From assembly GCF_000936425.1 (NCBI RefSeq), contig NZ_AVFK01000002.1:372001-436000 (forward strand): DNA of 64,000 nt. The letters run 5' to 3'. The notes under the pieces are model-generated. The model had not been told where the DNA came from and did not search any database. It was given only the letters and a program-made list of their open reading frames with translations. This DNA comes from Skermanella aerolata KACC 11604. Its GTDB lineage: Bacteria; Pseudomonadota; Alphaproteobacteria; Azospirillales; Azospirillaceae. This document shows, one piece after another, positions 9,508 through 17,567 of this stretch (positions within the stretch are counted from its first letter, which is position 1; every line of letters begins with the position of its first letter). A program made the translations under genes and the position numbers.

Positions 9508-9762
9508 ATGGAGCGTTTCGGCCCGATGAGTTGGATCATCAGAATTCTCGTACTCTCACTGATCGTCGGGTTGGCCATATCGTTCTTCGATATCAATCCC
9601 ATGGGGATACTGAACGATACCTGGGACACGGTGCTTGCCGTAGGAGGACTGTTCAAGGGAGTGGCGGACTGGGCGTTGCCCTACATCCTGGTCGGGGCCG
9701 TCGTCGTCGTGCCGATCGCGCTGATCAGTGCGCTGCTGCGCTACCTCCGTCGGCCGCGCTGA
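9508..9762 (+). CDS. Small membrane protein, DUF6460-like
   Basis: An 84-residue protein with two predicted membrane helices, about residues 9-26 (IIRILVLSLIVGLAISFF) and 58-77 (LPYILVGAVVVVPIALISAL), joined by a segment with NDTWDTVLAVGGLFKG. The C-terminus is basic (RYLRRPR), suggesting it faces the cytoplasm. It resembles short alphaproteobacterial membrane proteins of unknown function (DUF6460, recalled, not verified). An alternative ATG six codons downstream at 9526 has a GGAG about 12 bases upstream, so the start is uncertain. A strong plus-strand terminator at 9930-9958 would end its transcript. Confidence 0.65.
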   Translation: MERFGPMSWIIRILVLSLIVGLAISFFDINPMGILNDTWDTVLAVGGLFKGVADWALPYILVGAVVVVPIALISALLRYLRRPR

Positions 9763-9869
9763 AAGCCGATAGGAGAATGTGACAAACCTGTGATGTCCCG
9801 CGTGCGCAGTGTCGGCAACCGCCGGGTCCAGATAAATTAACCATGCGACCGGGTTATGACCGGATCCCC

Positions 9870-9958
9870 GATGAGTGCATCGAGGACGAGGTTGGTTCGC
9901 ATCCTCTACTCATCGCGCATTCGCCTCAGGGTGACAGCTAGCCTGTCACCTCTTTTTT
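9870..9958 (+). ncRNA. Candidate structured RNA or 3' UTR element
   Basis: A long stem-loop pairs GATGAGT (9870-9876) with ACTCATC (9908-9914) and, inside it, GAGGA (9882-9886) with TCCTC (9902-9906). An intrinsic terminator follows directly. It may be a free-standing small RNA or the structured 3' end of the DUF6460-like mRNA. No promoter of its own is clear. Confidence 0.3.
9930..9958 (+). terminator. Intrinsic terminator
   Basis: GGTGACAG (9930-9937) and CTGTCACC (9943-9950) form a perfect 8-bp stem with a 5-base loop, followed by TCTTTTTT. It is plus-strand and ends transcription from the small membrane protein gene and any RNA between. Confidence 0.85.
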
Positions 9959-10006
9959 GGCTGCAATTTACTTGTGCGCTTCTAATCATGAGCGTTGGGC
10001 GCGAAA

Positions 10007-10072
10007 TAAAAAAAGCCAGAGGTTCTTGAAGAACCCCTGGCTCAAAGGCGATTACAGGGAGGGTTAGAGACA
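10007..10072 (-). ncRNA. Candidate Fnr/FixK-controlled small RNA
   Basis: On the minus strand a perfect Fnr/FixK box (10120-10107) is followed by a plausible -10 element, ATAGAA (10084-10079), and, 41.5 bases from the box centre, a predicted start near 10072. The transcript would run about 65 bases and end in a strong hairpin plus seven U. Its 5' part is unstructured and includes CCCTCCC, an anti-Shine-Dalgarno-like word of the kind used by trans-acting RNAs. The region lies between convergent genes, so there is no protein gene for the box to serve in this direction. Existence is inferred from layout only. Confidence 0.5.
10014..10042 (-). terminator. Intrinsic terminator of the candidate sRNA or of metC-hisI
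   Basis: Arms 10042-10029 and 10027-10014 form a 14-bp stem with one A-C mismatch and a one-base centre, or fewer pairs with a small loop. On the minus strand it is followed by TTTTTTTATTTC. It lies 170 bases beyond the hisI stop and just after the Fnr-box transcript start. Confidence 0.85.
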
Positions 10073-10106
10073 AGAGTGTTTCTATCTCACACCCTGGGGG
10101 GCTACG

Positions 10107-10120
10107 TTGATCTAGATCAA
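10107..10120. promoter_or_regulatory. Perfect Fnr/FixK box
   Basis: TTGATCTAGATCAA matches the anaerobox TTGAT-N4-ATCAA on both half sites and is fully palindromic. Proteins of the Crp/Fnr family (Fnr, FixK, AadR) bind such sites at -41.5 to activate transcription under low oxygen. Read leftward it serves the predicted small RNA; read rightward it would only face the 3' end of hisI, and no -10 element is seen there. Confidence 0.7.
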
Positions 10121-10208
10121 AGGAAAGGAGACTTCCAAAATTTTTTGGAAAAGCCCACGAAGATTACCCTTTCCAAAGCCTTAAAAATCTCACTCGAAAC
10201 ATTTCGAC

Positions 10209-10619
10209 TTACTGCGGATCGCGAGGTCCGTAGAGCCGTTCGGGTGGAGATTCGACATCCAGGATAGTGGTGACGCCGCCATCCCTGACGGCGCGATAGA
10301 AGCAGCTGCGCCGTCCGGTATGGCAGGCCACGCCCTCCTGGTCGACCAGCAGCAGCAGGGTATCGCCGTCGCAATCGACGCGCAGTTCCTTCAGGTGCTG
10401 GACCTGCCCCGAGGTCTCGCCCTTTCGCCACAGTCCCGCGCGGGACCGGGAGTAATAGCAAACCCGGCCGGTGCCCAGCGTTTCGGCAATGGCATCCCGG
10501 TTCATCCAGGCCATCATCAGCACTTCGCCGGTATCGTGCTGCTGCGCTATCGCCGGGACCAGTCCGTCGGCATTGAAGCTGACGAGGGCCAGCAATTCGT
10601 CATGCGTAGTCGCGGTCAT
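10209..10619 (-). CDS. hisI: Phosphoribosyl-AMP cyclohydrolase
   Basis: HisI opens the adenine ring of phosphoribosyl-AMP in histidine synthesis, a zinc- and magnesium-dependent cytoplasmic enzyme. The 136-residue monofunctional form is standard for alphaproteobacteria, where HisE is separate. Recognisable blocks are VLMMAWMNRDAI, VCYYSRSRAGLWRKGETSG, and the metal-binding VDCDGDT and ACHTGRRSCFYR near residues 82-108. Its ATG overlaps the metC stop as ATGA, so it is translated with metC even though the two act in different pathways. The end TAIL around LYGPRDPQ is typical. Confidence 0.95.
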   Translation of the reverse strand: MTATTHDELLALVSFNADGLVPAIAQQHDTGEVLMMAWMNRDAIAETLGTGRVCYYSRSRAGLWRKGETSGQVQHLKELRVDCDGDTLLLLVDQEGVACHTGRRSCFYRAVRDGGVTTILDVESPPERLYGPRDPQ

Positions 10620-11791
10620 GCCGCCTCTCCCAGTCTGCTCAGTCCCCGCTCGAGATCCGCGATCAGGTCGCCGATGTCCTCCAGTCCCGCGTGAAGCCGG
10701 ATCATCGGACCCTGGCTTTTCCAGGTGGACGCGGTGCGCAGCTTTTCCGGGTTGGCTGGAAGGATCAGGCTCTCGTAGCCGCCCCAGCTATAGCCCATGC
10801 CGAACAGCTCCATGCCGTTCAGGAATGCCGATATGGCCTGCTTGGATACCGGCTTCAGCTCCATCGCGAACAGACCGCTGGCGCCCAGGAAATCGCGCCG
10901 CCAAAGCGCATGGCCGGGATCGTCGGGCAGGGCAGGGTGGAGAACGCGCGCGACTTCCTGCCGGTTTCGGAGCCACTGGGCCAGTTCGATCCCGGTCGCC
11001 TGATGCTGGCGGAGCCGGGTGCCCATGGTTCGCAACCCGCGCAGGCCAAGATAGATGTCGTCCGGCCCGGCACAGGTGCCCAACTGCACGGCATAGCGCT
11101 TCAGCCGATGCCAAAGTTCCGGCGTGCGGGCGGTGATGACGCCCAGCATCGCGTCGGAATGGCCGACCATATACTTGGTGGCGGCATGGATCGACAAGTC
11201 GACGCCATGGTCGAACGGCCGGAAGAACAGCGGCGTCGCCCAGGTATTGTCGATCATGACGACCGCGCCCGCGTCCTTCGCCGCCGCCGCTATGGCGGGG
11301 ACGTCCTGGATCTCGAAAGTCAGCGAGCCCGGCGATTCGACGAAGACGACGCGTGTGTTCGGGCGCATCAGCCGGCCGATGCCGGCGCCGATCAGCGGAT
11401 CGTAGAACTCAGCCTCGACACCCATCCGCTTGAGCATGTCGGAACAGAACAGGCGGTTCGGGCCGTAGACGCTGTCGCTCACCAGAATATGGTCGCCGGC
11501 CGAGACGAAGGCCAGCAGCGCCGTCGTGATCGCGGCCAGTCCGGACGGCACCGTGACCGCCTTGTAGGCGCCTTCCAGCTCCGCGACCGCGGTTTCGAAC
11601 GCCTGCGACGTCGGTGTCCCGATCCGCCCGTAGCGCACGCCCTCGAAGGAATGCCCGGCGTCCTCCAGGGATTCGACGGTCGGGAACAGCATGGTGGAGG
11701 CATGATAGACCGGCGGATTGACGATGCCATGGTTGGCGCCGGGATTGCTGCCGGCATGGGTAAGGATCGTGTCTGGCTTGACGTTTTTCAT
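10616..11791 (-). CDS. metC: Cystathionine beta-lyase
   Basis: PLP enzyme of the Cys/Met metabolism family, 391 residues, that cleaves cystathionine to homocysteine, pyruvate and ammonia. The PLP lysine is K206 in HAATKYMVGHSD; YGRIGTPTSQAFE (54-66), PSGLAAITTAL (82-92) and MIDNTWATPLFF (179-190) are other conserved parts, and the C-terminal SWGGYESL is characteristic of bacterial MetC/beta-lyase rather than gamma-synthase. It is the first gene of metC-hisI and is divergent from aapJ across about 340 bases. A gamma-lyase role cannot be fully ruled out from sequence. Confidence 0.9.
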   Translation of the reverse strand: MKNVKPDTILTHAGSNPGANHGIVNPPVYHASTMLFPTVESLEDAGHSFEGVRYGRIGTPTSQAFETAVAELEGAYKAVTVPSGLAAITTALLAFVSAGDHILVSDSVYGPNRLFCSDMLKRMGVEAEFYDPLIGAGIGRLMRPNTRVVFVESPGSLTFEIQDVPAIAAAAKDAGAVVMIDNTWATPLFFRPFDHGVDLSIHAATKYMVGHSDAMLGVITARTPELWHRLKRYAVQLGTCAGPDDIYLGLRGLRTMGTRLRQHQATGIELAQWLRNRQEVARVLHPALPDDPGHALWRRDFLGASGLFAMELKPVSKQAISAFLNGMELFGMGYSWGGYESLILPANPEKLRTASTWKSQGPMIRLHAGLEDIGDLIADLERGLSRLGEAA

Positions 11792-12130
11792 GGCTTCTGC
11801 TGAGAAAAGAGGCGTTTTAGCGAGCTGGTGCGATCAACAATCGGATAAGCTGCCGGAAGAGGAACTCCAGTCTGGCATTCCGGAACGCTCCGGCCAACCC
11901 CCGTCTAAAACGGATGGGACAGATGGGCAGGTTTTAGCTCATACTCGATCGATCGAAGCAATGATGCGTAGCGTAAAGACGGGATGGTGCGATTGGGGTC
12001 ATGCACTTTTGTGGGGGCAGCTACAATCAAACGCTATTCCAAGTGGCTCAAACATTGCTAGAACTTCGTGGGGTGTGCGAACAGTTGCTCGCAAGCTCAA
12101 ACTTCGAATTAAGAAACAGGGTAGGACCGA
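11792..12130. other. Divergent control region between metC and aapJ
   Basis: About 340 bases, less GC-rich than the genes. It holds a sigma-54 promoter for aapJ at 12044-12059. No SAM riboswitch fold was recognised ahead of metC. Short frames here have no support. Confidence 0.5.
12044..12059 (+). promoter_or_regulatory. Sigma-54 (RpoN) promoter for aapJQMP
   Basis: TGGCTCAAACATTGCT fits the RpoN consensus TGGCACG-N4-TTGCW: the -24 GG and -12 GC are exactly 10 bases apart. Start would be near 12070, leaving a leader of about 60 bases before the aapJ ATG. This fits control by the Ntr system, known for aap in rhizobia. Confidence 0.65.
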
Positions 12131-13156
12131 ATGAAAACGAAAATTCTTGCCGCGATGGGGACCGCAGTCGCAATCGCTCTTGGGGCCAGTGCGGCTGTCG
12201 CGGGACCGACCCTGACCGCAGTGAAGCAGAAAGGGTTCGTCCAGTGCGGCGTCAATCCCGGTCTGCCCGGCTTCTCCAACCCCGACAGCCAAGGCAACTG
12301 GCAAGGCCTGGATGTCGATTTCTGCCGCGCCGTGGGTGCGGCGATCTTCGGCGACGCCAAGGCCGTCCGCTTCACGCCGCTCTCCGCCCAGCAGCGTTTC
12401 ACCGCCCTTCAATCGGGCGAGATCGACATCCTGTCGCGCAATACGACCTGGTCGCTGACTCGCGACACCTCGCTGGGTCTCAACTTCGCGCCGACCACGT
12501 TCTACGACGGCCAGGGTTTCATGGTGCCGAAGTCGCTGGGCGTTTCCCACGCGACGGAACTGAACGGCGCCACCGTTTGCGTCCAGTCCGGCACCACGAC
12601 CGAATTGAACCTTGCCGACTATTTCCGCAGCAAGGGCATGACCTTCCAGCCGGTCGTCATCGAGTCCTTCGACGAGGTCAATGCCGCCTTCTTCGCCGGC
12701 CGCTGCGACGTCTACACCACGGACGCTTCCGGCATGGCGTCGATCCGCTCGACCTTGGCGCCAAACCCCGACGATTACATCATCCTGCCGGAGCTGATCT
12801 CCAAGGAGCCGCTCGGCCCGGCCGTGCGCCATGGCGACGACGAGTTCTTCGACATCGTCAAGTGGGTGATCTACGCGACGATGGAAGCCGAGGAGCGGGG
12901 CATCACCTCCGCCAACGTGGATGAGCAGACGAAGAGCCAGGACCCGAACGTCCAGCGTCTGCTGGGCACCACTCCGGGCATGGGCCAGGCGCTCGGCCTG
13001 AACGAGAAGTGGGCCTACAACATCATCAAGACGGTCGGCAACTACGGCGAGATCTTCGATCGCAACGTCGGCGTCAAGACCCCGCTGAAGCTGGAGCGCG
13101 GCCTGAACGGGCTATGGACCAACGGCGGCCTGATGTACGCCCCGCCGGTCCGCTGA
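12131..13156 (+). CDS. aapJ: General L-amino acid ABC transporter, periplasmic binding protein
   Basis: AapJ binds a broad range of L-amino acids in the periplasm for the AapQMP importer. It has 341 residues with a signal peptide ending near ASAAVAG (residue 25). The solute-binding family-3 start (VKQKGFVQCGVNPGLPGFS) and the AapJ-typical ILSRNTTWSLTRDTSLGL and FCRAVGAAIFGD blocks are plain, as is the ligand-binding DVYTTDASGMAS. The ATG has TAGGA upstream. It is the first gene of aapJQMP and is separated from aapQ by 126 bases with a strong hairpin, the usual means of producing more binding protein than membrane parts. Confidence 0.95.
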   Translation: MKTKILAAMGTAVAIALGASAAVAGPTLTAVKQKGFVQCGVNPGLPGFSNPDSQGNWQGLDVDFCRAVGAAIFGDAKAVRFTPLSAQQRFTALQSGEIDILSRNTTWSLTRDTSLGLNFAPTTFYDGQGFMVPKSLGVSHATELNGATVCVQSGTTTELNLADYFRSKGMTFQPVVIESFDEVNAAFFAGRCDVYTTDASGMASIRSTLAPNPDDYIILPELISKEPLGPAVRHGDDEFFDIVKWVIYATMEAEERGITSANVDEQTKSQDPNVQRLLGTTPGMGQALGLNEKWAYNIIKTVGNYGEIFDRNVGVKTPLKLERGLNGLWTNGGLMYAPPVR

Positions 13157-13226
13157 AGCCGGGGGAGCGGCGGTATCCAGGCTTGCGAGAACGCAGAGTC
13201 GGAAAATCGCCGCTTCCGATCCAGAT

Positions 13227-13252
13227 CCCGGCCGTCCGCCAGGATGGCCGGG
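13227..13252 (+). terminator. Intercistronic hairpin after aapJ
   Basis: CCCGGCCGTCC (13227-13237) pairs with GGATGGCCGGG (13242-13252) with one G-U pair and a 4-base loop. Only a weak pyrimidine run follows, so it is more likely a partial terminator or an RNA-stabilising element that raises aapJ over aapQMP. Confidence 0.6.
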
Positions 13253-13282
13253 CCTTCGTTTCAACCGGGAAAGGAGTGATCG

Positions 13283-14479
13283 TTGGCAATCTCCAGAAAT
13301 CTCGGGAACCCGGCTCCCCAGGCGCCGCGCCGTTCCCTGATCAACGATCCGAACGCCCGCGCGGTCTTCTTCCAGATACTGGTGCTCGGCGGTGTCGCAC
13401 TGCTCGGCTGGTATCTGGTAACCAACGTGCTCGAAAATCTGGCGCGGCAGAACATCGCGACTGGTTTCTCGTTCCTCGACCGCGAGGCAAGTTTTGCGAT
13501 CGGGGAGTCCCTGATCGCCTATTCGCCCGCCAACAGCTATAGCCATGCTTTGCTGGTCGGGTTCCTCAACACGATCAAGGTCGCGGTGCTGGGCATCGTG
13601 CTCGCCACCATTCTGGGCACCATCATCGGCATCGCCCGTCTTTCCAGCAACTTCCTGGTCGCCAAGCTGGCCTCGGCCTTCGTCGAAATCGTCCGCAACA
13701 TCCCGGTGCTGCTTCAGCTCTTCTTCTGGTACGCCGTGATCGGCGAGAGCCTGCCCAATCCCCGGCAGGCCTTGAACCCGATACCCGGCGTGTTCCTCAG
13801 CAACCGCGGCATGAAGATCCCGGCGCTGGCCGACGATCCGATCTGGATCTGGGTGGGATTGTCCATCCTGGTGGCGATCGTTGGCGTCTGGTTCCTGGCG
13901 CGCTGGGCTCGGAAGCGGCAAGAGGCTACCGGCCAGCAGTTTCCGATCGTGCTCGCCTCGATCGGGGTGCTGATCGCGGTGCCGCTGCTGACATGGCTCG
14001 CCGGAGGCGCCCCCACGGCGCTCGACGTGCCGGAACTTCAGGGCTTCAACTTCCGGGGCGGCTCCAATATGAGCCCGGAATTCGCGGCGCTGCTGGTGGG
14101 CCTGACGGTCTATACGTCCAGCTTCATCGCCGAGATCGTTCGCAGCGGCATCCGGGCCGTCAATTGGGGCCAGACGGAGGCGGCATCCGCCCTGGGCCTT
14201 CACAGGGGGACGATCCTCCGTCTGGTCGTGCTGCCCCAGGCTCTGCGGATCATCGTTCCGCCGACCACCAGCCAGTACCTCAACCTGACCAAGAACAGCT
14301 CACTGGCGGTCGCCATCGGCTATCCTGACCTCGTCAGCGTCGCCAACACCACCCTGAACCAGACGGGGCAGGCGATCGAGGCGGTGGCGATCATGATGAC
14401 GGTCTACCTGACCATCAGCCTCGGCATTTCGCTGTTCATGAACTGGTACAACAAGCACATAGCCCTGGTGGAGCGCTGA
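13283..14479 (+). CDS. aapQ: General L-amino acid ABC transporter permease AapQ
   Basis: First inner-membrane permease of the Aap importer, 398 residues, with the long N-terminal extension typical of AapQ and the His/Glu/Gln permease fold. The EAA-like loop is around AASALGLHRGTILRLVVLPQ, near residue 300, where it should contact AapP. The start is TTG: a stop lies two codons upstream in frame, and AAGGAG is 8 bases before the TTG, while the first downstream ATG would remove conserved N-terminal sequence. About eight membrane helices are likely. It is followed after two bases by aapM. Confidence 0.93.
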   Translation: MAISRNLGNPAPQAPRRSLINDPNARAVFFQILVLGGVALLGWYLVTNVLENLARQNIATGFSFLDREASFAIGESLIAYSPANSYSHALLVGFLNTIKVAVLGIVLATILGTIIGIARLSSNFLVAKLASAFVEIVRNIPVLLQLFFWYAVIGESLPNPRQALNPIPGVFLSNRGMKIPALADDPIWIWVGLSILVAIVGVWFLARWARKRQEATGQQFPIVLASIGVLIAVPLLTWLAGGAPTALDVPELQGFNFRGGSNMSPEFAALLVGLTVYTSSFIAEIVRSGIRAVNWGQTEAASALGLHRGTILRLVVLPQALRIIVPPTTSQYLNLTKNSSLAVAIGYPDLVSVANTTLNQTGQAIEAVAIMMTVYLTISLGISLFMNWYNKHIALVER

Positions 14480-14481
14480 CG

Positions 14482-15621
14482 ATGGCAGACAACCTCTCCA
14501 TTCAAGGCCACGCCACCGTGTCCGATAGCCCTTCGCCGGCAGAGATGGTCAAGCCGCCGGCGCTGGCGCTGGGGCCGCTCGGCTGGGTCAGGGCGAACCT
14601 GTTCAACAACTGGTTCAACTCGATCCTGACGATCCTGATCCTGTGGCTGGCGTACAAGGTGATCCCGCCGCTGCTGGACTGGCTGGTCTTCAACAGCGTG
14701 CTGCCGGGCGAAGGGGTGACCAACCAGACCTGCCGGGCGTCCGGCGGCGCCTGCTGGGCCTTCATCCATGAGAAATACCGGCTGATCCTGTTCGGCCTCT
14801 ACCCCTACGAGGAGCAGTGGCGCCCGATCCTGGTCGTCCTGCTGATCATCGGCCTGCTCGGGTTGAGCTGTAACCGCAACTTCTGGCGGCCCTGGCTACT
14901 GGGCGTCTGGGCGGCCGGCGGCATCGTGGTGGCGACCCTGATGTGGGGCGGCATCCTGGGCCTGCCGTTCGTACCGAATACCCTGTGGGGTGGCCTGCCG
15001 CTGACGCTGATCCTGTCGGTCGTCGGCCTTGTGGTGGCCTTTCCGCTGTCGATCATGCTGGCCCTGGGACGGCGGTCGGACCTGCCGATCGTCAAGTCGC
15101 TGTGCGTGACCTATATCGAGCTGATCCGCGGCGTGCCGCTGATCACGGTGCTGTTCATGGCGTCCGTCATGTTCCCGCTGTTCCTGCCGACCGGCGTCAC
15201 CATCGACAAGCTCCTGCGGGCCCAGATCGGCCTGATCCTGTTCGCGTCGGCCTATCTGGCCGAAGTGATCCGGGGCGGTCTCCAGGCGATCCCGAAGGGG
15301 CAGTACGAAGCGGCCGACAGTCTCGGCCTCAGCTATTGGCAGAAGACCGGCAAGATCATCCTGCCGCAGGCGCTGTCGATCACGATCCCGCCGCTGGTCA
15401 ACACCTTCATCGGCTTCTTCAAGGACACGTCGCTGGTGATCATCATCGGCCTGTTCGACCTGATGAGTGCGTCGAAGGCGGCTTTGACCGACCCGGCATG
15501 GCGCGGCTTCTACAAGGAGTCGTACATGTTCGTGGCGTTCATCTACTTCATCTTCTGCTTCTTCATGTCGAAGTACAGCCAGTGGCTCGAAGTCCAGCTC
15601 CACCGGGGTCACAAGCGATGA
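14482..15621 (+). CDS. aapM: General L-amino acid ABC transporter permease AapM
   Basis: Second permease of the Aap importer, 379 residues, forming a heterodimer with AapQ in the inner membrane. The C-terminal half is a standard amino-acid permease with GLILFASAYLAEVIRGGLQ and the EAA loop AADSLGLSYWQKTGKIILPQ. The N-terminal half has the AapM-specific segment with the cysteine pair in NQTCRASGGACWAFIHEKY and extra membrane helices. ATG at 14482 has GGAG about 9 bases upstream, placed in the end of aapQ, showing coupling. aapP follows 34 bases later. Confidence 0.94.
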   Translation: MADNLSIQGHATVSDSPSPAEMVKPPALALGPLGWVRANLFNNWFNSILTILILWLAYKVIPPLLDWLVFNSVLPGEGVTNQTCRASGGACWAFIHEKYRLILFGLYPYEEQWRPILVVLLIIGLLGLSCNRNFWRPWLLGVWAAGGIVVATLMWGGILGLPFVPNTLWGGLPLTLILSVVGLVVAFPLSIMLALGRRSDLPIVKSLCVTYIELIRGVPLITVLFMASVMFPLFLPTGVTIDKLLRAQIGLILFASAYLAEVIRGGLQAIPKGQYEAADSLGLSYWQKTGKIILPQALSITIPPLVNTFIGFFKDTSLVIIIGLFDLMSASKAALTDPAWRGFYKESYMFVAFIYFIFCFFMSKYSQWLEVQLHRGHKR

Positions 15622-15654
15622 CCCGGCATCCATCCATGAATGGGGAGACCATCT

Positions 15655-16431
15655 ATGAGTGACACGAACCGCACCGTGGCGCCCCGGCCGGGCGACGAGG
15701 TCGCGATCGAACTCAGCGACGTCCATAAATGGTACGGCGAGTTCCACGTCCTGAAGGGCATCAACCTGTCGGTCGCGCGCGGTGAGCGGATTGTCATCTG
15801 CGGCCCGTCGGGCTCCGGCAAGTCCACCCTGATCCGCTGCATCAACCGCCTGGAAGAACATCAGCGCGGCAAGATCGTGGTCGATGGCGTCGAACTGACC
15901 AACAACCTGAAGAACATCGACGCCGTCCGCCGCGACGTCGGCATGGTGTTCCAGCACTTCAACCTGTTCCCGCACTTGACCGTCCTGGAGAACTGCACCT
16001 TGGCGCCGATCTGGGTCCGCAAGATGCCCAAGGCCCAGGCGGAAGAGATCGCGATGAAGTACCTGAAGCGGGTGCGCATTCCCGATCAGGCCAACAAGTA
16101 TCCCGGCCAGCTTTCCGGCGGACAGCAGCAGCGCGTGGCCATCGCCCGCTCGCTGTGCATGAGCCCCAAGGTCATGTTGTTCGACGAGCCGACCTCGGCG
16201 CTCGACCCCGAGATGATCAAGGAAGTGCTCGACGTCATGATCGGCCTCGCCAACGAGGGCATGACCATGATCTGCGTCACCCACGAGATGGGTTTCGCCC
16301 GGACGGTCGCCAACCGGGTGATCTTCATGGACCGGGGCGAGATCGTCGAGCAGAACGAACCGCTGGAGTTCTTCAACAACCCGCAGTCGGAACGAACGAA
16401 GCTGTTCCTGAGCCAGATCCTGGCGCACTGA
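15655..16431 (+). CDS. aapP: General L-amino acid ABC transporter ATP-binding protein
   Basis: ATPase subunit that powers AapQM, 258 residues. Complete ABC motifs: Walker [10 protein letters not shown] (near 48), Q-loop in [11 protein letters not shown], signature LSGGQQQR (near 150), Walker [13 protein letters not shown] and the H-loop in CVTHEMGF. The ATG at 15655 has GGGGAG 8 bases upstream; an in-frame ATG at 15640 overlaps that site region and is less likely. It ends the aapJQMP operon. A hairpin 22 bases on may mark the transcript end. Confidence 0.95.
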   Translation: MSDTNRTVAPRPGDEVAIELSDVHKWYGEFHVLKGINLSVARGERIVICGPSGSGKSTLIRCINRLEEHQRGKIVVDGVELTNNLKNIDAVRRDVGMVFQHFNLFPHLTVLENCTLAPIWVRKMPKAQAEEIAMKYLKRVRIPDQANKYPGQLSGGQQQRVAIARSLCMSPKVMLFDEPTSALDPEMIKEVLDVMIGLANEGMTMICVTHEMGFARTVANRVIFMDRGEIVEQNEPLEFFNNPQSERTKLFLSQILAH

Positions 16432-16453
16432 CCCGGCGCACTGACCCGTATGC

Positions 16454-16489
16454 CTCCCGGTGATGCACCCTCAAGTGCCGCACCGGGAG
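16454..16489 (+). terminator. Hairpin after aapP
   Basis: CTCCCGGTG (16454-16462) pairs with CACCGGGAG (16481-16489). The loop is 18 bases and no U-tract follows, so it may protect the 3' end rather than terminate by itself. Confidence 0.4.
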
Positions 16490-16574
16490 TCGTCCGCTCC
16501 GCTTGACCCTGGCATCGCTTCTATCCCATAAGTATTACCTCTGAACGGTAGTGCGACGCGGTAGCGGGGGCGAG

Positions 16575-17507
16575 ATGGGCGGACAGAAATATCGGTTGGT
16601 CACCAGGAGCGATTTCGACGGCTTGGCATGCGCCGTCCTGATGCGCGAACTCGACCTGATCGACACGATCACCTTCGTCCATCCCAAGGACATGCAGGAC
16701 GGCCTTGTCGAGGTCGGTCCCAACGACATCACGACCAACCTTCCCTTCGTGCCCGGCGTCCACCTCGCCTTCGACCATCATCTGAGCGAGGCCGAGCGCG
16801 TCGGCGGCCAGCAGTCCAATCACATCATCGATCCCAAGGCCCCCTCGGCGGCGCGGGTCGTTTACGACCATTTCGGCGGGCTGGAGCGTTTCTCCATGGT
16901 GCCGCAGGCGATGATGGCGGCGGTCGACAAGGCCGACTCCGCCGATTACGGCATCGACGATATCCTGAAGCCGACGGGTTGGACGCTCCTGAACTTCCTG
17001 ATGGACCCGCGCACCGGCCTGGGTCGATTCCGCAGCTTCCGGATTTCCAACTACCAGTTGATGATGACCCTGATCGACTATTGCCGCGATCATGACGTCG
17101 ACAGCATCCTGGCGCTGCCCGACGTGGCTGAGCGGGTCGAGCTGTACTTCGCGCAGGAGAAGATGTTCACCGATCAGGTGAAGCGTCTGGCCGAAGTCCA
17201 TGACGATGTCGTCGTCCTCGACCTTCGCGGGGAGGAGATCATCCACGCCGGCAACCGGTTCATGATCTACGCACTCCATCCGCAGGCCCGGGTCTCCATG
17301 CATATCCTGTGGGGACTGAAGCAGCAGAACACGGTGTTTGCCGTCGGCAAGTCGATCATCGATCGCACGTCGCCGGTCGCTGTCGGGCCGCTGATGCTGG
17401 AGTACGGCGGCGGCGGCCATCTCGCCGCCGGCACTTGCCAGATCCCCAACGAGGATGCCGCCACGGTCCGGGCCGAGCTGATCCGCAGGCTGGCGACTCC
17501 ACGGTAA
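16575..17507 (+). CDS. DHH-family phosphoesterase
   Basis: A 310-residue cytoplasmic phosphoesterase of the DHH/DHHA1 superfamily, often annotated as exopolyphosphatase-like. The metal-binding motifs are RSDFDGLACA (residues 10-19) with its two aspartates, HPKDMQDG, FDHHLSEAE carrying the name-giving DHH, and a later AVDKADSADYG. The end has the DHHA1 glycine block YGGGGHLAAGTCQIP, which binds the substrate phosphate. The ATG at 16575 follows a GGGGGCGAG run; a GTG eight codons earlier is possible. Substrate may be polyphosphate, oligoribonucleotides or a cyclic dinucleotide product; sequence does not decide. Stands alone between aapP and the histidine kinase. Confidence 0.85.
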   Translation: MGGQKYRLVTRSDFDGLACAVLMRELDLIDTITFVHPKDMQDGLVEVGPNDITTNLPFVPGVHLAFDHHLSEAERVGGQQSNHIIDPKAPSAARVVYDHFGGLERFSMVPQAMMAAVDKADSADYGIDDILKPTGWTLLNFLMDPRTGLGRFRSFRISNYQLMMTLIDYCRDHDVDSILALPDVAERVELYFAQEKMFTDQVKRLAEVHDDVVVLDLRGEEIIHAGNRFMIYALHPQARVSMHILWGLKQQNTVFAVGKSIIDRTSPVAVGPLMLEYGGGGHLAAGTCQIPNEDAATVRAELIRRLATPR

Positions 17508-17567
17508 TATTTCCTGCCCGAGCTTCCGGTTTTCTTTACGACAGTCGCCGCTTAATTGAAGCGGCTT

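Noticed and set aside
11792-12130. SAM-type riboswitch before metC
   Set aside because: No conserved pseudoknot or metA-type motif could be traced in the metC leader.
14896-16428. 510-codon open frame antisense to aapM-aapP
   Set aside because: Mirrors the codon pattern of aap genes; composition rich in Arg/Asp/His without any motif.
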